Shown here in pieces: positions 51,946-60,240 of a stretch of DNA of 64,000 nt (its first letter is position 1; the number at the start of each line of letters is the position of its first letter). The notes under the pieces are model-generated. The model was not told the origin of the DNA and did not search any database. It worked only from the letters and a program-made list of their open reading frames with translations. The stretch lies in NCBI RefSeq assembly GCF_010726645.1, contig NZ_AP022563.1, forward strand, positions 4,588,001-4,652,000, in the 5' to 3' direction. Source of the stretch: Mycolicibacterium duvalii (lineage in GTDB: Bacteria; Actinomycetota; Actinomycetes; Mycobacteriales; Mycobacteriaceae). A program made the position numbers and the translations under genes.

Positions 51946-52379
51946 GGCTGTCGCGCAGCGTGGTCGTCGATGCCGACCGGAACGCCGTCTGGAAGCACGT
52001 CAGCGATCCCGGGTGCTACCCGGAGTTCATGGCCAGCCTGGAACGCTGGGAGATCGTCACCGAGGACGTCGTCGGGGTCGGCTCGCGCTACACGGTGCAC
52101 TGGAAGGTGGGGTCGGTACCGATCGGCGGCGTCGTCGAGGTGGTCGAGTTCGACGACGGGCGCGACCTGGCCTGGGTCGGCCTGACCGGGGTGACCCTGC
52201 GCGGTCGATTCCGGTTGCGCGACGCCGACGGCGGCAAGACCAAGGTCACCTTCCGGCTGGCCTACGAGGCCCCGGGCGGTCTGCTGGGCCTGATCGCCGA
52301 CCGGGTAGCCGCCCGGCAGGTGTCGCACCTGATGAAACAGACACTGGAGCGGCTGAAGCGCTTGGTCGAGGGCGGTTAG
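51942..52379 (+). CDS. SRPBCC family protein
   Basis: A 145-residue START-like protein, with SRSVVVDADRNAVWKHVSDPGCYPEFMASLERWE at its start, a normal hydrophobic-ligand fold. Translation is coupled to the acyltransferase. The pair may handle the same lipid. No further function can be read. Confidence 0.88.
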   Translation: MRLSRSVVVDADRNAVWKHVSDPGCYPEFMASLERWEIVTEDVVGVGSRYTVHWKVGSVPIGGVVEVVEFDDGRDLAWVGLTGVTLRGRFRLRDADGGKTKVTFRLAYEAPGGLLGLIADRVAARQVSHLMKQTLERLKRLVEGG

Positions 52380-52435
52380 CCGACGTGCGGACCTGAGTGT
52401 CCATCCGGTAATGCCATCGGTATAGCGTCTGCATC

Positions 52436-53275
52436 ATGCAGAACGTGATCGTGATCACCGGAGGCGCGGGCGGGATGGGTACCGCGACAGCCAAAGTCGT
52501 CGGCACCGACCACAAGGTGGTGCTCGCCGACGTCCGCACAGACCGGCTCGACGCCGCCGCCGCCGAACTCGCCGGCCTCGGCGTCGACGTCACAGCGGTG
52601 CACTGCGACGTCACCGACCGGGCGGCCGTCGCCGACCTGTTCGACCGCGCCGCCGGTCTGGGCACGCTGAGCGCGGTGATCCACACCGCGGGAGTGAGTC
52701 CGAGCATGGGTGACGCGGAGTACGTGATGCGCACCAACGCGCTGGGCACGCTCTATGTCGACGAGGTCTTCCACGACACGGCCGGTGCAGGCAGCGCCGT
52801 GGTCAACGTCGCGTCGATGGCCGCGTATCTGGTGCCCGAAGAGCTGTTGCCTATCGCGCAGTACGCGCTCGCCCTGACCGACGAGTCCACCTTCCTGACC
52901 GAGATGCTGACCGCGTGCGAGGTGGTGCCCGAGGACATGCGCTCCGGCGTCGCCTACGCGGTGAGCAAGGCGTTCGTGCGGTGGTACAGCAGCGCCCAGG
53001 CCGAACGCTTCAACACCCGGGGGCAGCGGATCGTGTCGGTGTCGCCCGGTTCGATCGACACCGAGATGGGCCGGCTCGAGGAGCAGGCCGGTGCCGCTGC
53101 GATGGTCACCGACGCGGCGGTCCCGCGGTGGGGGACCCCGCAGGAGATGGCCGAGCTGCTGGCTTTCTGCGCGAGCTCCCGCGCCGGCTATCTCACCGGG
53201 ACCGACATCCTCAACGACGGTGGCGTGGTCGCCTCGATGCGGGAACGCGCCCGCGTCGCCGCGCAAGCAGGTTAG
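52436..53275 (+). CDS. SDR-family oxidoreductase
   Basis: A 279-residue short-chain dehydrogenase. The coenzyme motif is ITGGAGGMGTA and the catalytic Tyr-Lys is YAVSKAF, with Ser in VNVASMAAY. The insert between these (about 40 residues) is longer than usual. The C-terminal LTGTDILNDGG matches classical SDRs. It probably reduces a sterol or other alcohol. Stop at 53275, 14 nt before the TetR promoter. Confidence 0.9.
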   Translation: MQNVIVITGGAGGMGTATAKVVGTDHKVVLADVRTDRLDAAAAELAGLGVDVTAVHCDVTDRAAVADLFDRAAGLGTLSAVIHTAGVSPSMGDAEYVMRTNALGTLYVDEVFHDTAGAGSAVVNVASMAAYLVPEELLPIAQYALALTDESTFLTEMLTACEVVPEDMRSGVAYAVSKAFVRWYSSAQAERFNTRGQRIVSVSPGSIDTEMGRLEEQAGAAAMVTDAAVPRWGTPQEMAELLAFCASSRAGYLTGTDILNDGGVVASMRERARVAAQAG

Positions 53276-53289
53276 GCCCGGAACAGACA

Positions 53290-53323
53290 TTGACAGCGTT
53301 GCATTACGTTACGTAGCGTAACG
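53290..53323 (+). promoter_or_regulatory. Promoter and operator of TetR operon
   Basis: -35 TTGACA (53290-53295) and -10-like TAGCGT (53314-53319, 18-nt spacer) overlap the inverted repeat CGTTACG-TAG-CGTAACG (53307-53323). The repeat resembles a TetR operator, so the regulator starting at 53344 likely controls its own operon. Confidence 0.78.
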
Positions 53324-53343
53324 CGATGTGAGCGGGACCCGCG

Positions 53344-53949
53344 GTGCCTGACCCGGAGCCGGCGCGCGGCCGGCGTCGTGATCCCGGGACCGACGCGGCC
53401 ATCCTGACCGCGGCCCGGCGCCTGCTGGTGACCGACGGCTACGACAAGCTGTCGATGGAGTCCCTGGCGCGGGCCGCGAACACCAGCCGGCCCACCGTCT
53501 ACCGGCGCTGGCCCTCGAAGGTGCACGTCGTGTTCGACGCCGCGTTCGGCGACGCCGCCGCCGGCGCAGAGGTCGTCGGCAGCGGCGACTTCGCGCAGGA
53601 CGTGCGGGGTTTCACCGAGCGGGTGATCCGGTTCTGGACCGACCCGGTGGTCGAGGCGGCGGTGATGGGCATCCTCACCGAGCGGCACCGCGACCCGGAC
53701 CTGTCGATCCGGGCGCAACAGCTGCTCGACGACAGCACCCGTGCGCAGTTCCGCGCGTTGGTCGATGCCGGCATCGCGGCGGGCACCGCCCGGCCCGACG
53801 TCGACGGTGACGCGCTGTACGACGTGCTGATCGGCAGCACTTTCTACGGCGTGCAGGTGCTCGGTCACCGCGCCGACGACGATTTCGTCGACAGGATCTG
53901 TTCGGTGGTGCTGCAGGGCGCAGCCCCCAGAGTCGAGGAGGACGTGTGA
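53344..53949 (+). CDS. TetR-family regulator
   Basis: A 201-residue TetR protein with GTG start. The HTH is ILTAARRLLVTDGYDKLSMESLARAANTSRPTVYRRW, the TetR_C_16-like C-terminal domain follows. The inverted repeat at 53307-53323 lies directly upstream, and a 4-nt overlap (GTGA) links it to the DUF1214 gene. It therefore probably represses the regulator-DUF1214-sulfotransferase unit. Confidence 0.93.
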   Translation: MPDPEPARGRRRDPGTDAAILTAARRLLVTDGYDKLSMESLARAANTSRPTVYRRWPSKVHVVFDAAFGDAAAGAEVVGSGDFAQDVRGFTERVIRFWTDPVVEAAVMGILTERHRDPDLSIRAQQLLDDSTRAQFRALVDAGIAAGTARPDVDGDALYDVLIGSTFYGVQVLGHRADDDFVDRICSVVLQGAAPRVEEDV

Positions 53950-55025
53950 ACGACACCGAGCGAACCGAGCTCTCCCGCGCGTTCGGCGAGCTGCTCGACG
54001 AACTGCGCGCCTTCGAGACCAAGATGCTCACCACCGAACCGGCGCTGAGCGAGCCCGATCTGCTCGACGGCTACCGCCTGACGTTCAGCCTGCTGCGCGT
54101 CGCCGTCGACGCCTACGTTTGGGGGGACCGGGACAAACCCATCCTGACCGACCTGATCGGCCCGTATCTGAAGTGGGGAGGCGACAACTCCGACGCGTAT
54201 TACCAACTCGCGCCGCTGGATCCGACCCGCACCTACCGCGTCCGCGGCAACCGCGGTGACGCCGTGTATCTGTCGATGACCGTCTATGGCGGCCCCGGCG
54301 AGGGGCAGTACAGCAACCGAATCGTCGGCACGATGAACGATCACGGCCTCGAGTTCGATGCCGACGGGAACTTCGAGTTCATGCTCAGCCCCGATCCCCA
54401 GAACGGCACGTGGCTTCAACTCGACGCCGACGCGGAGTTCGCCCTCACCCGCGACTACCTGACCGAGCCGGTCACCGGCCGCCGGCCGGAGTGGAAGATC
54501 GAGGCCGTCGACCCGCCCGCCCGCCGCCGGGACAGTGCCGCGGACCTGACCCGTCGGCTGCGCTTCGCGAAAACCTGGCTGCGGGAACAGGTGTCGTTCC
54601 TGCCCACCCGGATCGGCCCGCCCAACTCGATCCACGAGCCCTTTCCGGTTCCCGAACACGCCTACGGCTGGTCGGCCGCCGACGCCGCCTACGCGATGGG
54701 CGCCTATGAGCTGGCGCCGGATCAGGCGCTGATCGTCGAAGGCACCTCACCGGAATGCGTCTTCTGGAACCTGTGCCTGTGGAATCCGTTCCTGCACACC
54801 TACGACTACACCTACGAGCGGGTCACGATCAACGGGGCGCAGATCACTTACCAGCCCGACGGTTCCTGGCAGATCGTCGTCAGCGACCGAGACCCCGGGC
54901 ACCCGAACTGGGTCTCGACCGCCGGCCGGTCGCAGGGCCTGATCTGGCTGCGCTGGTTCCTCCCCGAACGGACACCGGACCGGCCCCGTTGCCGGGTGGT
55001 CGCGGCGAGCGAGTTGTCGCGGTGA
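53946..55025 (+). CDS. DUF1214 domain protein
   Basis: A 359-residue protein with DUF1214 in its C-terminal half: YGWSAADAAYAMGAYELAPDQALIVEGTSPECVFWNLCLWN then HPNWVSTAGRSQGLIWLRWF. It has no signal peptide. Members cooperate with lipid or sterol metabolic enzymes in mycobacteria. It overlaps both neighbours by 4 nt, so all three are coupled. The reaction is unknown. Confidence 0.88.
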   Translation: MNDTERTELSRAFGELLDELRAFETKMLTTEPALSEPDLLDGYRLTFSLLRVAVDAYVWGDRDKPILTDLIGPYLKWGGDNSDAYYQLAPLDPTRTYRVRGNRGDAVYLSMTVYGGPGEGQYSNRIVGTMNDHGLEFDADGNFEFMLSPDPQNGTWLQLDADAEFALTRDYLTEPVTGRRPEWKIEAVDPPARRRDSAADLTRRLRFAKTWLREQVSFLPTRIGPPNSIHEPFPVPEHAYGWSAADAAYAMGAYELAPDQALIVEGTSPECVFWNLCLWNPFLHTYDYTYERVTINGAQITYQPDGSWQIVVSDRDPGHPNWVSTAGRSQGLIWLRWFLPERTPDRPRCRVVAASELSR

Positions 55026-56278
55026 CCCGTCCGGCGGCGATCCGATTCACGGATCTGGCTGACCCGGTGTATCCGCCTGCGGCGCAACCCATACGCGAGG
55101 CGCTGGCAGCCTACGGACAGACCCTCGAGCTCAGCCCCGCGGCCCTGCTGACCGCTGCCGGTGAGCGCACCGGCCTCAGCGACTGGGGTGACGACGGCTT
55201 CCGCGAACGTCTCGACGTGCTGTGCGCCGCGTTGCGCGACGAGGCCGGGCTCTCCGACGCCGGAACCGCGGTGGTGTTCGAGCAGCTGGTGGGCAATCTG
55301 GTCAACCGGCTGCGTTTGGAAGCGTTGATCAGCGCGCGACCGGAGATCCTCGACGTGCCCGTCGATCGCCCGATCATCATCTGCGGCCTGCCGCGGACCG
55401 GAACCACGCATCTGCACAATCTGATCGCCGCCGATCCCGGCCTGCGTTACCTGCCGTACTGGGAGAGTCTGGAACCGTTCCCGGCGCCCGACGAGACCGA
55501 TGACCAGCCGCGGCGTGACCGCTGCGCAGCGGGCCTCGACCTGATCGACACCACGATGCCGCACTTCAAGCGCATGCACGAGATGACCGTCGACCACGCG
55601 CACGAGGAGATTCAGCTGCTGGCCAACGACATCTCCGGCATGCTGTTCGAAACCACCTACCGCGTACCGAGTTTCGCGGCGCACTACAAAACCCACGACC
55701 AGCGGCCGTCCTATGCCTACCTCAAACGCAGCCTGCAGGCGTTGCAGTGGTTGCGCGGCGGGACCCGGTGGATCCTGAAGTCACCGCAACATCTCGAACA
55801 GTTCCCGGTACTGGCCGAGACCTTCCCCGATGCGACATTCGTTGTCACCCATCGTGATCCGGCTGAGGTGACGCGGTCCATGGTCACCATGATCGCCTAC
55901 GCGGCGCGGATGGCGTCGCTGCGGCCGGACCCGGCCGCGGTGGGCCGATACTGGCTCGATCGGGTCGCAGACCTTTTCAACGGCTGCGTCCGGGACCGCG
56001 AGGTGCTGCCGGCCGGACAGTCGGTCGACGTCCGCTTCGACGATTTCATGGCCGACGAGCAGGCCACGCTGGCGCACATCTACGAGGTCGCCGGCCAACC
56101 CTTCGGAGCGCACACGCGCGACGCGATGGCGCGGTTCCGCCGCGACCATCCGCGCGGCCGGCACGGCGGTGTCGAGTACCGCATGAGCGACATCGGCCTG
56201 GACCCCGACGAGGTGGCCGAGCGGTTGTCGGCCTACCGCGCCCGCTTCCTGTCGGCACCGAACTCGAGGAGCGTGTAG
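55022..56278 (+). CDS. Sulfotransferase family protein
   Basis: A 418-residue protein with a PAPS-type P-loop GLPRTGTTHLHNL at about 120-132 and 3' phosphate-binding sequences WILKSPQHLEQ and VVTHRDPAEVTRSM. The C-terminal DLFNGCVRDRE and RFRRDHPRGRHGG are typical of the mycobacterial Stf group. It probably transfers sulfate to a lipid or sterol. GTG start with 4-nt overlap on the DUF1214 gene. Its 3' end overlaps the opposite methyltransferase gene by 46 nt. Confidence 0.92.
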   Translation: MTRPAAIRFTDLADPVYPPAAQPIREALAAYGQTLELSPAALLTAAGERTGLSDWGDDGFRERLDVLCAALRDEAGLSDAGTAVVFEQLVGNLVNRLRLEALISARPEILDVPVDRPIIICGLPRTGTTHLHNLIAADPGLRYLPYWESLEPFPAPDETDDQPRRDRCAAGLDLIDTTMPHFKRMHEMTVDHAHEEIQLLANDISGMLFETTYRVPSFAAHYKTHDQRPSYAYLKRSLQALQWLRGGTRWILKSPQHLEQFPVLAETFPDATFVVTHRDPAEVTRSMVTMIAYAARMASLRPDPAAVGRYWLDRVADLFNGCVRDREVLPAGQSVDVRFDDFMADEQATLAHIYEVAGQPFGAHTRDAMARFRRDHPRGRHGGVEYRMSDIGLDPDEVAERLSAYRARFLSAPNSRSV

Positions 56279-57087
56279 GCGCCCCGAACCTGCTTGGTAG
56301 GTCTGAACTGCCAGAACGCGGGGAAGACCTTTTCGAAGAACATCCCGCGGCCGCGGGGCATCGGCAGGTCGTGCACGGCGGTGACCCCGGGCACCGTATC
56401 CGCCAGGTCGGCCAGTTGCGCCGGGCTGAGGCTGAACGGCATGGGCGGCACCCGGTAGCGCAGCGACGAGCGCATGCCCTTGGGCGCGACCTTCTTGACC
56501 AGCACCGGGGGCAGATCGAAAACCATCTGCCCGCCCGGGAAGCGGCCGGCACAGGCGCGGATCAGGCCCATCGCCTCGTAGGGCTGGAGATACATCAGCA
56601 GTCCCTCGGCGGTGATGAACACGCCGTCACTGGTGTCGACGTGGTCCATCCAGCTGTAGTCCAGCGCCGACTGGGCCAGGGCGGTGATCCGGTCCGACGG
56701 CGGCAACAGCTGTTCGCGCAACCTGACGACAGGCGCGAAGTCGACGGTCAGCCAACGGAATCGCGGCTCGGCGATGGTGGCGCTGAGCCGCCAGAAACTG
56801 GTCTGCAGGCCTTCGGCGAGCGCGACGACGGTGGCTTTCGGATACCGGGACAGGTAGGCGCGCGCCGCCCGGTCGAAGGCCAGCGACCGCAGCGCCATCT
56901 CCTGACCCTTGCGGCCGAACTTGTCGAAGTCGAAGTCGATTGAGTCGACCAGCCGGATCGCCATCGGGTCGTCGATGATGGCGCGTGGATGCCGCGCCTG
57001 GAACGCGCGACCGTTGAGCGTCAGCAGCGCGGTCTCCGAGACACCGGTCAGCGAGCCGGCGTCGACTTTGTTCGGCGGATGGTCCAC
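56233..57087 (-). CDS. PPM1/LCMT-type SAM methyltransferase
   Basis: A 284-residue protein of the mycobacterial S-adenosyl-methionine methyltransferase family. TALLTLNGRAFQARHPRAIIDDPMA, ARAYLSRYPKATVVALAEGLQTSFWR and GVFITAEGLLMYL match. The Gly-rich SAM motif is EGL rather than classical ExGxG, as is typical of the family. It may methylate a carboxyl or hydroxyl group. GTG start at 57087. Convergent overlap of 46 nt with the sulfotransferase. Confidence 0.85.
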   Translation of the reverse strand: MDHPPNKVDAGSLTGVSETALLTLNGRAFQARHPRAIIDDPMAIRLVDSIDFDFDKFGRKGQEMALRSLAFDRAARAYLSRYPKATVVALAEGLQTSFWRLSATIAEPRFRWLTVDFAPVVRLREQLLPPSDRITALAQSALDYSWMDHVDTSDGVFITAEGLLMYLQPYEAMGLIRACAGRFPGGQMVFDLPPVLVKKVAPKGMRSSLRYRVPPMPFSLSPAQLADLADTVPGVTAVHDLPMPRGRGMFFEKVFPAFWQFRPTKQVRGAYTLLEFGADRKRAR

Positions 57088-57112
57088 TCCACCGAAAGTA
57101 CCCGGCGAAGGG

Positions 57113-57796
57113 CTAGGCCGCGTCAGGGGACAGCGCGGCGGCGATGTGGTCGGCGACATCGGCGGCGACGGTGTGGGTGTGCTCGTCGGTGGCGGGAAAA
57201 TAGCGGTCCACGGCGGCGTCGTACCGGGCCCCGGCGATCGCGCCGTGGTCGGTGGGCAACTCGAGCACGCGGACCGGCCACCCGGCCTGCTGCAGATCGT
57301 CGCCGAACGCGCGGCTGGCCGCGGCCGGGACCACGTCGTCGTCGACACCGTGCAGCAGCGTGAACCCGGCACCGACGGGTGCGGTGGCCAGCAGCGCCGA
57401 CAACGGCTCACCGGAGATCGGGTCCGGTGCCATGAACGCCCCGGCCAGACACACGGTGTGGCTGACCGAGACGCTGTAGTTCGCCGCCCGCAGCGTCAGA
57501 CCCGCGGCGGCGGCCGCCCCGAGCGACCAGCCGACCACCGCCAGACCTGAGGCCCCGCCCGACCGGCCCTGCGCGAACTCAGCCGAGGCCAGCAGATCGG
57601 CGCGGCCGTGGTCCTCGGCGTGGGAGTCCCAGTCCGCGGCGACCACCGCGAACCCACGCTCGGCGAGCAGCTCGCACAGCGGGCCGACCGTGCCGCGGGC
57701 GTCGGTCTGGGTCCCGTGCCACACCAGCAGGGTGGGGTCGCCCGGTTCGCCGAACACATCGGCGAACCGGCGGGGGGCGTATTCCACAGTGTCCAT
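57113..57796 (-). CDS. Alpha/beta hydrolase (dienelactone hydrolase-like)
   Basis: A 227-residue hydrolase. The Ser nucleophile is in VVGWSLGAAAAAG. The Asp is in LLHGVDDDVVPAAASR and the His in LPTDHGAIAG, giving a full triad. VVAADWDSHAEDHGRADL resembles the DLH/carboxylesterase pattern. ATG 57796 is the first start with normal composition. It lies 25 nt upstream of the methyltransferase on the same strand, so they may be co-transcribed. Confidence 0.88.
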   Translation of the reverse strand: MDTVEYAPRRFADVFGEPGDPTLLVWHGTQTDARGTVGPLCELLAERGFAVVAADWDSHAEDHGRADLLASAEFAQGRSGGASGLAVVGWSLGAAAAAGLTLRAANYSVSVSHTVCLAGAFMAPDPISGEPLSALLATAPVGAGFTLLHGVDDDVVPAAASRAFGDDLQQAGWPVRVLELPTDHGAIAGARYDAAVDRYFPATDEHTHTVAADVADHIAAALSPDAA

Positions 57797-57848
57797 GGCT
57801 CCAGGGTGCCGAACCGGACCGGCGGGCGCCACGGGGCAGAATCGGGGG

Positions 57849-59156
57849 ATGGCCTGCCACCACGACCTCGCCGGCGACTCCTACGACACCGCATTCACCG
57901 TCGACGCGTCGCGCGTGACGTTCGGCCGCGGGTGCCTGCGGGAGGTGGGGGATCGCGCCGCGGCGCTGGGCGTCACCCGGGTGGCGCTGTTCTCCGATCC
58001 CGTCGTCGCACAGCTCGAAGTGTTCGCCACCGCGCTGGGCGCACTGCGCGCAGCCGGTCTGGACGTGGTGCCCTACACCGACGTCCACGTCGAGCCGACC
58101 GATCAATCCTTCCGGCAGGCCATCGATTTCGCGACGGGGACCAAGGCCGACGGGTACGTGTCGGTCGGCGGCGGCTCGGTGATCGACACCGCCAAGGCGG
58201 CCAACCTCTACGCCACCCACCCGGCCGGGTTCCTCGACTACGTCAACGCGCCGATCGGTGCGGGGGTCGCCGTGCCGGGACCGCTGCGCCCGCACATCGC
58301 CTGCCCCACCACCTCGGGCACCGGCAGCGAGGTCACCGGTATCGCGATCTTCGACCTGCTGGAGATGCACGCCAAGACCGGCATCGCCGCACCCGCGTTG
58401 CGCCCCACCGAGGCGCTGGTCGACCCCGACAGCACCGACACCCTGCCCGGGCCGGTGGTGGCGTGCAGCGGACTCGACGTGCTGTCCCACGCACTGGAGT
58501 CCTACACCGCGCGGCCCTACCGCCGACGCGCAGCGCCCCCGCGTCCCACCCAGCGCCCCATGAGTCAGGGCGCCAACCCGTGGAGCGATCTCGGCAGCCG
58601 GGAAGCGTTGCGGTTGCTCGGGAAGTACCTGACCCGGGCGGTCGCCGACGCCTCGGACCGCGAGGCCCGCGAGCGGGTGATGTGGGCCGCGACATTGGCC
58701 GGCATCGCGTTCGGCAACGCCGGGGTGCACCTTCCGCACGCGATGTCCTACGCGGTGGCCGGGCAGGTCCGCCGATACCATCCGGACGGCTATCCCGGCA
58801 CCGAACCCCTTGTGCCGCATGGTATGGCGGTGATCCTCAACGCGCCCGCCGCGTTTTCCGTCACCGCCGCCAGCGACCCGGTGCGCCACCTCGAGGCCGC
58901 GCGCATCCTCGGTGCCGACGTGCTCGACGCCGTCGCCGCCGACGATGCCGGCGACATCCTCTCCGACCACCTGGTCGACATCATGCGTGCGGTGACGATG
59001 CCCAACGGACTGTCCGGGGTCGGCTACAGCAGCGCCGACGCCGCCACGCTGGCTGACGGGGCCCTGCCACAACAGAGGTTGCTGTCCAACGCTCCGCTGC
59101 AGGTCGACCACACGCTGCTGACCGACACGTTCCGCCACGCCATGCGGTACTGGTGA
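57849..59156 (+). CDS. Hydroxyacid-oxoacid transhydrogenase-type iron alcohol dehydrogenase
   Basis: A 435-residue group III iron-dependent alcohol dehydrogenase. VGGGSVIDTAKAANLY is the NAD-binding loop and CPTTSGTGSEVTG follows. Metal-binding His include LSHALESYT, with further ones in HLPHAMSY and PHGMAV. The segment YTARPYRRR and QGANPWSDLGSREAL are hallmarks of the HOT (ADHFE1) branch, which couples 4-hydroxybutyrate oxidation to 2-oxoglutarate reduction. A 4-nt overlap couples it with the thioesterase gene. Confidence 0.9.
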   Translation: MACHHDLAGDSYDTAFTVDASRVTFGRGCLREVGDRAAALGVTRVALFSDPVVAQLEVFATALGALRAAGLDVVPYTDVHVEPTDQSFRQAIDFATGTKADGYVSVGGGSVIDTAKAANLYATHPAGFLDYVNAPIGAGVAVPGPLRPHIACPTTSGTGSEVTGIAIFDLLEMHAKTGIAAPALRPTEALVDPDSTDTLPGPVVACSGLDVLSHALESYTARPYRRRAAPPRPTQRPMSQGANPWSDLGSREALRLLGKYLTRAVADASDREARERVMWAATLAGIAFGNAGVHLPHAMSYAVAGQVRRYHPDGYPGTEPLVPHGMAVILNAPAAFSVTAASDPVRHLEAARILGADVLDAVAADDAGDILSDHLVDIMRAVTMPNGLSGVGYSSADAATLADGALPQQRLLSNAPLQVDHTLLTDTFRHAMRYW

Positions 59157-59596
59157 TGACCGCGCAGCCCTCCGCAGCGGACTACCGCTACTTCGTGCCC
59201 GTCACCACCCGCTGGATGGACAACGACGTCTACGGCCACGTCAACAACGTCACCTACTACAGCTACTTCGACTCCGTCGCCAACCATTTCCTGATCACCG
59301 TCGGGGGACTGGACATTCATGCCGGACCCGTCATCGGGCTGGTCGTGGAATCGGCCTGCACCTACCTCGCCCCGGTCGCCTACCCCGATGAGCTGCGTGC
59401 CGGCCTGCGGGTCGACAAACTCGGCAACCGCTCGGTCACCTACGGGGTGGCCATCTTCCGCGCGGACAGTACCGAGGAGCGCGCCGTCGCCCATGGACAT
59501 TTCGTGCATGTCTTCGTCGACCGCGACACGCGGCGGGCCGTCCCGATTCCGGAGTCGCTGCGCGACGCGCTGGCGCGCATCGCCGCGCCGGGCTAG
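59153..59596 (+). CDS. Hot-dog thioesterase (4HBT type)
   Basis: A 147-residue acyl-CoA thioesterase. TTRWMDNDVYGHVNNVTYYSYFDSVAN includes the catalytic Asp of the 4HBT class. GTG 59153 or ATG 59156 can start it, both overlapping the transhydrogenase stop. The pairing suggests hydrolysis of a hydroxyacyl-CoA to feed the transhydrogenase. Ends 4 nt into the opposite TRIC gene. Confidence 0.92.
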   Translation: MMTAQPSAADYRYFVPVTTRWMDNDVYGHVNNVTYYSYFDSVANHFLITVGGLDIHAGPVIGLVVESACTYLAPVAYPDELRAGLRVDKLGNRSVTYGVAIFRADSTEERAVAHGHFVHVFVDRDTRRAVPIPESLRDALARIAAPG

Positions 59597-60228
59597 CGGT
59601 CGAACCGGTGTCCGGGCGGGCGGGGGGCGTTGAGCTGGAACCGGACCCCGACCATCCGGATGACGAAACACGCCGCCGCGGCCGCCAGCGCCACCGGCAG
59701 GCTGTAGACGTCGAGGTAGATGGCGGCCACCGTGGCGACGGCGGCGACCAGTGCGGGGATCGCGTAGAGCTCACTGCGCAGCACGGTGGGGACCTGCCCG
59801 ATCATGGTGTCGCGAATGGTGCCGCCGCCCACCGCGGTGACCACGCCGAGCAGCACCGCCGGACCGAAACCCAGCCCGTAGTCGACGGCCTTCGCGGCGC
59901 CGATCACGGCGAACACGCTCAACCCGATCGCGTCGAGCACGGTGATCGGCATCTCCAGCCGGTCGAGCCGCCGGCTCAGCAGGAACGCGATCAGACCACC
60001 CGCGAGCGCCAGGCTGAAGTACCGCCAGTCGACGAACGTCGCCGGCGGTATCGCGCCGATCAGCACGTCGCGGATCACCCCGCCGCCCAGCGCGGTCATC
60101 ATCCCCAACGTCACCACGCCGACGACATCGAGGTGAGTGGCGCGGACCGCGGTCAGCGCGCCATTGAGACCGAACGCGAATGTGCCGGTCAGGTCCAACG
60201 CCAGCAGCAGTGGCGGCGGGTCGGCCAC
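59593..60228 (-). CDS. TRIC/UPF0126-type cation channel
   Basis: A 211-residue protein with seven helices in two repeats. Each repeat holds a signature: TALGGGVIRDVLIG and TAVGGGTIRDTMIG. The bacterial relatives of TRIC channels form trimeric K+ or cation pores. It starts 12 nt after the stop of the oxidoreductase gene read from the same strand. Function in the membrane is inferred from the family. Confidence 0.92.
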   Translation of the reverse strand: MADPPPLLLALDLTGTFAFGLNGALTAVRATHLDVVGVVTLGMMTALGGGVIRDVLIGAIPPATFVDWRYFSLALAGGLIAFLLSRRLDRLEMPITVLDAIGLSVFAVIGAAKAVDYGLGFGPAVLLGVVTAVGGGTIRDTMIGQVPTVLRSELYAIPALVAAVATVAAIYLDVYSLPVALAAAAACFVIRMVGVRFQLNAPRPPGHRFDR

Positions 60229-60240
60229 TCCCGGCCTGCC

